Assembly (NCBI RefSeq): GCF_000174015.1
Contig: NZ_ACFE01000001.1
Location: 310,001 to 374,000 of the forward strand
Source: Lancefieldella rimae ATCC 49626
Lineage (GTDB): Bacteria; Actinomycetota; Coriobacteriia; Coriobacteriales; Atopobiaceae
Length of the DNA: 64,000 bases
Reading direction: 5' to 3'
Shown: positions 9,026 through 15,043 of the stretch, piece by piece
Numbering within the stretch: position 1 is the stretch's first letter
Layout of the letters: the number at the start of each line of letters is the position of its first letter
The notes under the pieces: model-generated
The model's database searches: none
Told to the model about the DNA's origin: nothing
The model's input: only the letters and a program-made list of their open reading frames with translations
Translations under genes and position numbers: made by a program

Positions 9026-10027
9026 CTATCCGTGAATGTCCGTAGTTCCTTGATGGGATTGGGGTACCAAAAGTGCCGGACCTTCAATCCCCGTTGCATC
9101 AAATTGTGGCACAAAGCTCTCGGAAACAGTACCGCCTTCCTGCCACCAGATTTGTTTGAACCCAAGATCGTCGGCGTGGCAAATGACAATTTCATATTCC
9201 TCATCCGAAAGCGTCGCAGACAGAAGGCCTCCTTGCTTGAGGCAGCGCTCATTCGGCGTGTATTGATTCATGATGGACACATCAACGTCATTGCCACAGA
9301 TATTCCAAATCCGGTTAAGTACCTCGCACGAATCGTCTGCGTGCCCCGGAAGCACAAGGTGGCGCACAATAATGCCCTGTTGCATGCTGCCGTCTGCGCT
9401 CATCTTGCGACCACCATGAGCGCGCAGAAGACTTAGCATCTCCGTCAGAGCCGCAGCCGCAACATCGGGATAATCCTGGGCGTATGAAAGTTCTTTTGCC
9501 AAACGTGTGTTGGCGTATTTGAAGTCGGTAAGCCATACGTCAATAACGTCTCCCATGGCACGTATTACCTGCACAAGTTCGTATCCCGAGGTATTACATA
9601 CAATAGGAAGGTTAAGCCCTGCCTGTTTGGCAAGCATAATGGCTTTTTTCACCTGCGGTGCAAAGTGCATCGGCGTAACCAGGTTGATATTGAGTGCTCC
9701 CTGCTCCCGCAGCTCAAGCATCATACATGCAAGACGCTCAACCGATACCGCACGGCCAAAACCCTCTTGTGAAATCTGGTGATTTTGGCAAAACACGCAG
9801 CGAAGAGGGCAGCCGCTAAAAAAGATGGCTCCCGACCCTGCCTCCCCCGATATAGGCGGCTCTTCCCAAAAATGCAAAGCCGAGCGAGCAACGCGAAGCG
9901 TATTTGAAGCACCACAGAACCCGGCTTTTCCAGAGTTTCTTCTCGCCTTACAGCGACGAGGACAAAGCTCACACATATCGTATGCCAAAAAGGCTGGCGA
10001 TGTATCCAAGGCTAGCGATGTATCCAA
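9026..10027 (-). CDS. Radical SAM protein related to pyruvate-formate-lyase activating enzymes
   Basis: The protein has the radical SAM cluster motif CPLRCVFC inside FFSGCPLRCVFCQNHQIS, so it should bind a 4Fe-4S cluster and cleave S-adenosylmethionine. An N-terminal Cys-rich segment (MCELCPRRCKARR, then GFCG) is typical of the PflA-like COG1313 group, whose substrates are mostly unknown. The frame runs back through tRNA-Ala, which cannot be right. I place the start at TTG 10027, which has GAGGG eight bases upstream and lies after the tRNA terminator; ATG 9976 (MCELCP) is the alternative. The TTG start puts an 18-bp tandem repeat in the coding region (LDTSLA/LDTSPA). Function beyond radical chemistry is not assigned. 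Confidence 0.8.
   Translation of the reverse strand: MDTSLALDTSPAFLAYDMCELCPRRCKARRNSGKAGFCGASNTLRVARSALHFWEEPPISGEAGSGAIFFSGCPLRCVFCQNHQISQEGFGRAVSVERLACMMLELREQGALNINLVTPMHFAPQVKKAIMLAKQAGLNLPIVCNTSGYELVQVIRAMGDVIDVWLTDFKYANTRLAKELSYAQDYPDVAAAALTEMLSLLRAHGGRKMSADGSMQQGIIVRHLVLPGHADDSCEVLNRIWNICGNDVDVSIMNQYTPNERCLKQGGLLSATLSDEEYEIVICHADDLGFKQIWWQEGGTVSESFVPQFDATGIEGPALLVPQSHQGTTDIHG
9992..10027. repeat. Two tandem copies of an 18-bp unit
   Basis: GGCTGGCGATGTATCCAA is followed directly by GGCTAGCGATGTATCCAA, with one mismatch. The unit length keeps frame, so the repeat could encode a duplicated hexapeptide at the N-terminus of the radical SAM protein. If translation starts at 9976 instead, it is a duplicated promoter or operator element. 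Confidence 0.85.
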
Positions 10028-10051
10028 AGTTACGGCCCTCTGTTCACGTAT

Positions 10052-10082
10052 AAAAAACGCGCAGGCGAGAAGCACTGCGCGT
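10052..10082 (-). terminator. Intrinsic terminator of tRNA-Ala
   Basis: Reading the minus strand, ACGCGCAG pairs with CTGCGCGT over a 10-base loop, followed by a run of T (TTTTTT at 10052-10057). It starts about ten bases after the tRNA 3' end. The loop carries the motif GCGAGAAG in reverse. Confidence 0.85.
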
Positions 10083-10092
10083 GAAGTTTGCA

Positions 10093-10168
10093 TGGTGGAG
10101 ATAAAGGGATTCGAACCCTCGGCCTCTGCCTTGCGAAGGCAGCGCTCTCCCAACTGAGCTATATCCCC
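10093..10168 (-). tRNA. tRNA-Ala (anticodon CGC)
   Basis: The minus strand reads as a standard 76-base cloverleaf with GGGGATA acceptor, TAGCTCAGTTGGGAGAGC D-arm, anticodon stem CTGCC/GGCAG with loop TTCGCAA (anticodon CGC, reading GCG), the GGTTCGAATCC T-arm, and an encoded CCA. One G-T pair lies in the acceptor stem. Confidence 0.96.
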
Positions 10169-10301
10169 GTCTTGCGTACTTGCCGTAACTATGTCCAAGA
10201 GTCTGTAGCTACTGAGCATCCGAACGATACCGAACACAAGTCACAACAAGTGCATATGTATTGTGGCGATTCTTTGGGAATGTGTCAACGTTTATATGAA
10301 T

Positions 10302-10325
10302 AGAGCTTTTAGAGAGAGCTTTTAG
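10302..10325. repeat. AGAGCTTTTAG in tandem
   Basis: Two identical copies of AGAGCTTTTAG (10302-10312 and 10315-10325) lie between the probable 6S RNA and tRNA-Ala. On the minus strand the second copy also forms a short hairpin with GAGCTTT nearer the 6S 3' end. It may be part of the 6S termination region. Confidence 0.5.
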
Positions 10326-10344
10326 CGTATGGAAAGCTCATACA

Positions 10345-10508
10345 AAAGACCTTCCCCGTGGTCATATTATGAACCCACCTTCATAAGGTGGGTGCCGCAC
10401 CCGTCTCTTCCAGCTTTCTCGACAACGGAGAATCCCTGTACTAACACGGGAATCAGGCTCCCTTGTAAAACTTGTCGGTTCACCCAGTTTTGACCACGGG
10501 GAAGAGAC
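10345..10508 (-). ncRNA. ssrS: Probable 6S RNA
   Basis: The minus strand can fold into a long rod. The closing stem of 14 bp pairs CTTCCCCGTGGTCA with TGACCACGGGGAAG (10491-10504 with 10351-10364). A large central bubble follows, then an inner stem with CGACAA/TTGTCG, GGAG/CTCC and a terminal hairpin around CCCGTG-TTAGTA-CAGGG. The 3' side of the bubble holds a perfect 9-bp hairpin (ACCCACCTT/AAGGTGGGT, 10373-10393). A closing stem, open bubble with a 3'-side hairpin and an apical arm is the 6S RNA plan, in which the RNA mimics an open promoter and binds sigma-70-type RNA polymerase. A TATAGT -10 box (10515-10520) is well placed and TCTTTTG follows the 3' arm. Assigned by structure only. Confidence 0.6.
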
Positions 10509-10633
10509 ACTTACACTATATAAAATCCTGACATTTAATAAAGTCTTGACTTGTTTTTCTAACATGAGAAAATTAATAGGATGTGAGTTTTAGCAGTTAA
10601 AGAGTATTTTTCAGGGTGCGGAAGGAATTGAGC

Positions 10634-11896
10634 GTGGATCTTTGCTTACTTATGCTCGGAGTCTTTTGTATCGCCGCCCTTCTCGCCTGCTTTATTACTC
10701 CCCCCATACGAAAACTTGCCTGGACGTTAGGCGTAGTGGATAAGCCCAGCAAACGACGCATCAATAAAAAACCTATCGCACGTCTTGGTGGCGTGGCCTT
10801 GTTTGTTGGCCTTGTCGCCTCTCTTGCTTTGTACTTTGTGGTGCGCGACAAAAACGGCGGCCTTTTTGATAAAAACGTTAACTTCTATCTGTTGAGCTTG
10901 GCATTTCTTATCATTTTTGCAACCGGTCTCATCGATGATTTCATCTCTTTAAAGCCTCTGCAAAAACTATTAGGACAAGTCGTAGCGGCTTGTCTTGCCG
11001 CCGCTGCCGGACTTGTTATTGGTAAAGTTGCAGACCCTCTGAACAGCGGCAGCTTTATTTCTCTAGGTCTTCTTGCCTATCCCGCCACTGTTATCTATCT
11101 CGTTGCCTGGACAAACATCATTAACTTAATTGACGGTCTCGACGGTCTTGCCGCAGGGGTATCGTGTATTGCAGCGGCCACCATGTTTATTCTTTCCATA
11201 TGGGCACATCGTCTCGATGCCGCCGCGCTCAGCCTGGCCATTGCGGGAAGCACGCTCGGTTTTCTTGTACACAATTTCTATCCCGCCCGTATTTTTATGG
11301 GAGATTCAGGAGCGCTTACCCTTGGGTTTGCCCTTGGCACGGTCTCACTTCTTTCCGTCACAAGAATCGCGGGTCTTACCACTATTATCGTGCCTCTTGT
11401 TGTTGCCGGTATTCCAATTATCGATACCTTTTCCGCCATTGTGCGACGCACCCGCGCCCACGTAAGTTTTGCCACTGCAGATCGCGGACACATCCACCAC
11501 CGTCTTATGGCTGCCGGATACAATCAGCGTCAAGCGGTTCTTTTTATCTACGCTTGGACCGGTCTTTTGTGCATTGGATCTCTTGTAATGACACAGGTCA
11601 ACGCCCTGCCGCGTATTGCAATCTTTATGATGCTTCTTGCGATGTCTGCAGTATTTGCCAAGCACCTTCATCTTTTTGAGCCGGTGCTTTTACATCATAC
11701 CGACCCGGGAACCGGAGAAGATGAGCTCATAACGCCAACAGACCCTGAATTTCAAGATGAAATTGAGCAACTCCACGAACGTGAGCACGAACGCGTTGAA
11801 GAGTTTGAGGAAGCAGCCGGTATTCGTCGAAGCAACGCTACTAAAAACACAAGCAGGGCTGGGAGGGAAACAAACAAAATCGATAAGGAAGACTAG
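10634..11896 (+). CDS. Undecaprenyl-phosphate N-acetylglucosaminyl-1-phosphate transferase (WecA/TagO family)
   Basis: This polytopic membrane enzyme of the MraY/WecA superfamily should transfer a sugar 1-phosphate from a UDP-sugar to undecaprenyl phosphate, the first step of a wall polymer or surface glycan. Family motifs are present in order: GLIDDFISLKPLQK (Asp-Asp motif), NLIDGLDGLAAG, FMGDSGALTLGF, and the cytoplasmic HIHHRL loop that marks the WecA/TagO branch rather than MraY. There are about eleven hydrophobic helices. A Glu/Arg-rich soluble tail of about 60 residues follows. The start is taken as GTG 10634, which has GGAAGG upstream, rather than the frame-first GTG at 10616. It stands alone in this orientation. 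Confidence 0.9.
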   Translation: MDLCLLMLGVFCIAALLACFITPPIRKLAWTLGVVDKPSKRRINKKPIARLGGVALFVGLVASLALYFVVRDKNGGLFDKNVNFYLLSLAFLIIFATGLIDDFISLKPLQKLLGQVVAACLAAAAGLVIGKVADPLNSGSFISLGLLAYPATVIYLVAWTNIINLIDGLDGLAAGVSCIAAATMFILSIWAHRLDAAALSLAIAGSTLGFLVHNFYPARIFMGDSGALTLGFALGTVSLLSVTRIAGLTTIIVPLVVAGIPIIDTFSAIVRRTRAHVSFATADRGHIHHRLMAAGYNQRQAVLFIYAWTGLLCIGSLVMTQVNALPRIAIFMMLLAMSAVFAKHLHLFEPVLLHHTDPGTGEDELITPTDPEFQDEIEQLHEREHERVEEFEEAAGIRRSNATKNTSRAGRETNKIDKED

Positions 11897-11924
11897 TTCA
11901 TATACCCGGTTGAAGCCAATGAAG

Positions 11925-12173
11925 TCAGTTTTTTCGCTTTCTTGCTGCTATAAGGACAGTCAAAAGCAGGATGCCAGCAAGAATGAATCCCACGGCTGCC
12001 ATATCTGACTTAAGGCGAACCACAATAAGCTGGGGAATCATGAGAGCGTAAGCAAAAGCCAGCTTAAACAATGCAACCACTAAAACAGCACCGATACCGT
12101 ATAATACCAGACGCTTGATACCATCCTGCACATTATCAAAACGCGAACGCTTCGGGTTCTTCTCGCTCATCAT
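11925..12173 (-). CDS. Small two-helix membrane protein
   Basis: The 82-residue product has two predicted membrane helices (LVLYGIGAVLVVALFKLAFAYALM and MAAVGFILAGILLLTVLIAA) between basic ends. AAGGAGG abuts the start, and two ATG codons in a row (12173 and 12170) are possible starts; the second has better spacing. No family is recognised. It is convergent with the WecA-like gene, 28 bp away. Confidence 0.65.
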   Translation of the reverse strand: MMSEKNPKRSRFDNVQDGIKRLVLYGIGAVLVVALFKLAFAYALMIPQLIVVRLKSDMAAVGFILAGILLLTVLIAARKRKN

Positions 12174-12332
12174 TCCTCCTTACTCACAATCGCCGTTTTT
12201 TGCTACTAAAAAATCAGCTCATCAGCCTGTATAAAGGCCACAATAAATAGGATACCATGCCCTTTATACGGTTACCAAAATTGCTGTTATGGAAATAAAA
12301 CATCTTGGTAGAGGCAAGCCGGCTTACACAGA

Positions 12333-12489
12333 CCTGTGAGGTAGTTTTGAAAACCTGTGAGGTACTTTTCTATGGCGAGAAGGGCGATTTTCTCGCTAAA
12401 AGTACCTCACAGCCCCCTTTTTTGAAGCAGAAAAGTACATCACAGGTGGCAAAAAGTACCTCACAGATCGGTGGATCTACCTCACAGCC
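12333..12489. repeat. Nested inverted-repeat element with six copies of CTGTGAGGTA
   Basis: Two forward copies of CCTGTGAGGTA(C/G)TTTT (12333-12348, 12354-12369) face four reverse copies, AAAGTACCTCACAG and variants (12398-12412, 12431-12446, 12451-12466, 12477-12489). Between the second forward and first reverse copy sits GCGAGAA-8 nt-TTCTCGC, so the centre folds as a 14-bp outer stem around a 7-bp inner stem. A second repeat, TTTTTTGAAGCAG (near 12418 and 12492), follows two of the reverse copies. A 64-residue frame crosses it, but it only reflects the repeats (KSTSQ, KSTSQ, GSTSQ) and is not called as a gene. Confidence 0.85.
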
Positions 12490-12536
12490 TCATTTTTGAA
12501 GCAGGGCTTGCCCATATTCCCAAGGATACTCATAAG

Positions 12537-12570
12537 AAACACCCCACCGGTAAAAGCCGGCGGGGTGTTT
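12537..12570 (-). terminator. Terminator of the infC-rpmI-rplT operon
   Basis: AAACACCCC-A-CCGG pairs with CCGG-C-GGGGTGTTT around a short loop, 56 bases after the rplT stop. On the minus strand it ends in TTTCTTA. The symmetric A and T tracts make it potentially bidirectional. Confidence 0.85.
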
Positions 12571-12625
12571 ATATGCTCTCTATCAAGACCTGCTTACTAT
12601 AAAAGATTCCCTAAAGGATTGTTAT

Positions 12626-12985
12626 CTAGTCAACAAGCGCCTTCTTGGCTACCTCAGCAAGGTCGGCAAATGCCTGCTCGTCAGAATACGCAATCTCAGC
12701 GAGAACCTTCCGGTCAAGCTCAACACCGGCAAGCTTAAGACCATGCATAAACTTGCTGTATGAAAGATCGTTCAGACGTGCCGCGGCGTTAATGCGCTGA
12801 ATCCACAGCGCACGGAACTCGCGCTTCTTATTGCGACGATCGCGATATGCATACTGTCCGGAATGTTGTGCCTGCTCTTTCATACCACGGAACGTACGAG
12901 AGCGAACTCCGTAGTAACCCTTTGTACGCTCAACAAGCGTCTGACGCTTCTTGCGACCGGCCATTGCGCGCTTAACTCGTGCCAT
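12626..12985 (-). CDS. rplT: 50S ribosomal protein L20
   Basis: The 119-residue basic protein [33 protein letters not shown] matches L20, which binds 23S rRNA early in large-subunit assembly. In Firmicutes and enterobacteria L20 also represses its own operon through a leader structure. It is the third gene of infC-rpmI-rplT, with a 48-bp gap after rpmI. AAGGAG lies upstream of the ATG. Confidence 0.98.
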   Translation of the reverse strand: MARVKRAMAGRKKRQTLVERTKGYYGVRSRTFRGMKEQAQHSGQYAYRDRRNKKREFRALWIQRINAAARLNDLSYSKFMHGLKLAGVELDRKVLAEIAYSDEQAFADLAEVAKKALVD

Positions 12986-13033
12986 ATCTCATCACTCCTT
13001 GTTTGTTATCAAATACTTGAGACGCACGTAGCC

Positions 13034-13228
13034 CTAAGCGCCAATGCGCTGAGAAACTACTGCTGTATCAGCAGCTGAAAGGACTGCTTCTTTGCGGAAG
13101 CCGCGAATACGCTTCTGCGACTTTTTGGTAAGAATATGGCTCTTAAATGCTTTCGCACGCATGATCTTACCGGTGCCGGTACGGCGGAAACGCTTTGCCG
13201 AACCCTTGTGTGTCTTCATCTTAGGCAT
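13034..13228 (-). CDS. rpmI: 50S ribosomal protein L35
   Basis: The start [21 protein letters not shown] at 13228 is the standard L35 N-terminus and gives 64 residues; the longer frame upstream overlaps infC and is rejected. AGGAGAAGT lies before the ATG. The ATG follows the infC stop by one base, so translation is probably coupled. Confidence 0.98.
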   Translation of the reverse strand: MPKMKTHKGSAKRFRRTGTGKIMRAKAFKSHILTKKSQKRIRGFRKEAVLSAADTAVVSQRIGA

Positions 13229-13229
13229 A

Positions 13230-13808
13230 CTACTTCTCCTTTGTTGCAGTGTCGGCGCTCTTTGCGTCGCCCTCGGGCTTCTCGTCAAACGCACCCTTGA
13301 TTGGTGCTACGAGCATGTGCATATTACGACCCTCCATGAGCGGTTTCTGCTCAATGGTGGCATAGGGCTTAAGATCTTCGGCCAAACGATCGAGAACAAG
13401 ACGTCCCTGCTCTGGGTGAGCCATCTCACGACCACGGAACATGATCGTAATCTTGACGCGCGCGCCCTTTTTCAGGAACCGAAGGACATGCCCCTTCTTA
13501 GTCTCATAGTCGCCTACGTCAATCTTGGGGCGGAACTTCATCTCCTTAACCTCAATTTTGACCTGGTTCTTACGAGCTGCCTTGGCCTTACGATCCTGCT
13601 CATAACGAAACTTGCTGTAATCAAGAATCTTGCATACCGGAGGCTCTGCATTTGGTGCAATCTCCACAAGATCCATTCCGTGCTCACGAGCACGCTTCAG
13701 TGCATCGTTCACACCAAAAAGACCAAGTTGCCCCCCGTCGGCATCAATCAGACGACAGGTGCGGCCAGTAATTTCCTCGTTGATACGAGGACCATCGTTC
13801 TTGGCTAT
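13230..13808 (-). CDS. infC: Translation initiation factor IF-3, predicted AUA start
   Basis: IF-3 proofreads start-codon choice on the 30S subunit. The conserved N-terminal region [46 protein letters not shown] continues upstream of the first conventional codon (GTG 13712), and an in-frame TAG lies at 13812-13814. No ATG, GTG or TTG lies between that stop and the conserved region, so the start must be non-standard. ATA at 13806-13808 ([13 protein letters not shown]) has GGAAGG about nine bases upstream. E. coli infC starts with AUU and uses it for autoregulation, so an AUA here fits the family. The predicted length is 192 residues. Confidence 0.93.
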   Translation of the reverse strand: MAKNDGPRINEEITGRTCRLIDADGGQLGLFGVNDALKRAREHGMDLVEIAPNAEPPVCKILDYSKFRYEQDRKAKAARKNQVKIEVKEMKFRPKIDVGDYETKKGHVLRFLKKGARVKITIMFRGREMAHPEQGRLVLDRLAEDLKPYATIEQKPLMEGRNMHMLVAPIKGAFDEKPEGDAKSADTATKEK

Positions 13809-13852
13809 CTTCTACACCTTCCCTTCATGCAACAGCTTGGTGCCGTCGCAAT

Positions 13853-13884
13853 AAAAAACTCCCAAGCGCATACGCATCCGGGAG
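13853..13884 (-). terminator. Leader attenuator upstream of infC
   Basis: In the minus-strand leader, CTCCC pairs with GGGAG, with an inner GCG/CGC pairing, and is followed by TTTTTTATT at 13850-13858. It ends about 45 bases before the AUA start of infC. A terminator inside the leader is the layout of the infC operon attenuators known in Bacillus, which respond to L20. No L20-binding site was modelled here. Confidence 0.7.
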
Positions 13885-14062
13885 ACAAACGAAGCAGGAA
13901 GGCCTGCAAACACATGAATTGTCCGACCAGACAGCTGCAATATGCGCCGTGTAGGTGGGGATCTACGTACAATCCCGCTTCAAAATACTTGAATAGAATA
14001 CCCCGATAGGAGCATCTCTGCAAGTCACATTGCACATCCGTGAATTACTTTCACAGGATGCC

Positions 14063-14092
14063 GAGAAGTACACGAACTTGCAAGTACTTCTC
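14063..14092. repeat. 9-bp inverted repeat downstream of tRNA-Leu
   Basis: GAGAAGTAC (14063-14071) and GTACTTCTC (14084-14092) are perfect inverted copies around 12 bases. It lies just after tRNA-Leu on the minus strand and may stop or process that transcript, though no T-run follows. Confidence 0.55.
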
Positions 14093-14102
14093 ACGCACAA
14101 CT

Positions 14103-14189
14103 TGGTGCCCGAGGTGGGACTTGAACCCACACAAGGTTTCCCTTAAGGGTTTTTGAGACCCCCGCGTCTGCCAATTCCGCCACCCGGGC
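14103..14189 (-). tRNA. tRNA-Leu (anticodon CAA)
   Basis: The minus strand folds as a type II tRNA of 87 bases with acceptor GCCCGGG/CTCGGGC, D-arm TGGCGGAATTGGCAGACGC, anticodon loop CTCAAAA (CAA, reading UUG), a long variable arm CCTTAAGGGAAACCTTG, T-arm GGGTTCAAGTCCC and encoded CCA. The long variable arm and anticodon identify leucine. Confidence 0.95.
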
Positions 14190-14263
14190 CAAAATATGTG
14201 CATAGGTACTATAGCAGTCTTACGCTCGCCTGTCTCGCAAAAGAAAAAGTTTTATCGAAAGGC

Positions 14264-15043
14264 TCACGCAAGAAACGGATTTTCTTTGAGTTCTTGGACA
14301 AACTCCGTCTGCTCGCCGTGTCCAGAAAGAATGAGAGACGTGGGGTCAAGCTCGCATTTGAGGCGCTGCAAGGAACAGGTGAGGGCCTCTAAATCTCCTC
14401 CATCCAAATCGGTTCTTCCAACAGAACCTTTGAACAGGGTGTCCCCCACAAACACCGCCCCTTTGGCAGTGCCGTCGCCCACAAGACAGATGCCGCCCGG
14501 CGTGTGCCCCGGAGTTTCCATCACATGAAACAGTGCCGTGCCAAATTCAAGCGTATCGCCTTCGGCAAGAAAACCATCCGGCTGAGGGGCGTTATCGTAG
14601 GCTGCATCATGTTCGGCGGCATGGCACGCGCGTTCGGCATCTTTTTGGTTGATACGATAGGTACCACCGGCAGCAAGCTTTAAGGCCTTTACGCCACCCA
14701 CATGATCCGCATGTCCATGGGTAGCAATGATATATTTGAGGTTCAAATCATGAAGCTGTAAGGCAATCTCAGAACCCGAAGCACCTGGGTCCACAACCAT
14801 ACACTCATTGCCCGATACATAGATGTAGCAGTTGGTTTCAAGGGGTCCTACTCGAAAAATACCAATTTGATCATGGTGATGTCCGCAGCCTTTACCGCAG
14901 CAACCTTCCTCATGGTGCTCGCAGCAACCATCCTCGTGACCATGGTGATGGTGTCCGCAGCCTTCCCCGTGGTGGTGTCCGCAGCAACCATCCTCATGTT
15001 CATGATGCCCACAGCACTCATGCGTATGAGATGTATCTCCCAT
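14264..15043 (-). CDS. Glyoxalase-II-like metallo-beta-lactamase-fold hydrolase with Cys/His-rich head
   Basis: From about residue 58 the protein is an ordinary MBL-fold hydrolase: THGHADHVGG (metal motif HxHxDH at about 109-114), then ETPGHTPGGICLV, VFVGDTLFKGSVGRTDL and a final LSGHGEQT. This is the YcbL/GloB-like group, which hydrolyses thioesters. Residues 6-57 are an extra head made almost only of Cys, His, Gly and Glu, with repeated CCGHH, GCGHHHH and GCCEHH units, far richer than needed for the active site. It probably binds several metal ions. Its ATG overlaps the relA stop by one base (TAATG), so the two genes are translationally coupled. The link between the head and stress signalling is not known. 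Confidence 0.88.
   Translation of the reverse strand: MGDTSHTHECCGHHEHEDGCCGHHHGEGCGHHHHGHEDGCCEHHEEGCCGKGCGHHHDQIGIFRVGPLETNCYIYVSGNECMVVDPGASGSEIALQLHDLNLKYIIATHGHADHVGGVKALKLAAGGTYRINQKDAERACHAAEHDAAYDNAPQPDGFLAEGDTLEFGTALFHVMETPGHTPGGICLVGDGTAKGAVFVGDTLFKGSVGRTDLDGGDLEALTCSLQRLKCELDPTSLILSGHGEQTEFVQELKENPFLA

Noticed and set aside
12333-12489. Possible CRISPR array
   Set aside because: Units are too short, occur in both orientations and have unequal spacing; no cas gene is nearby.
12305-12499. 64-residue frame with KSTSQ repeats
   Set aside because: It exists only because the CTGTGAGGTA repeat element is read in one frame; there is no ribosome site and the protein has no fold-like composition.
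13230-13712. infC starting at GTG 13712
   Set aside because: Conserved IF-3 N-terminal residues are encoded upstream of it, so this start would remove part of the N-terminal domain.
14884-15030. Separate small metal-binding peptide gene
   Set aside because: The Cys/His-rich stretch is in frame with the MBL-fold domain without a stop or internal ribosome site; it is one protein.
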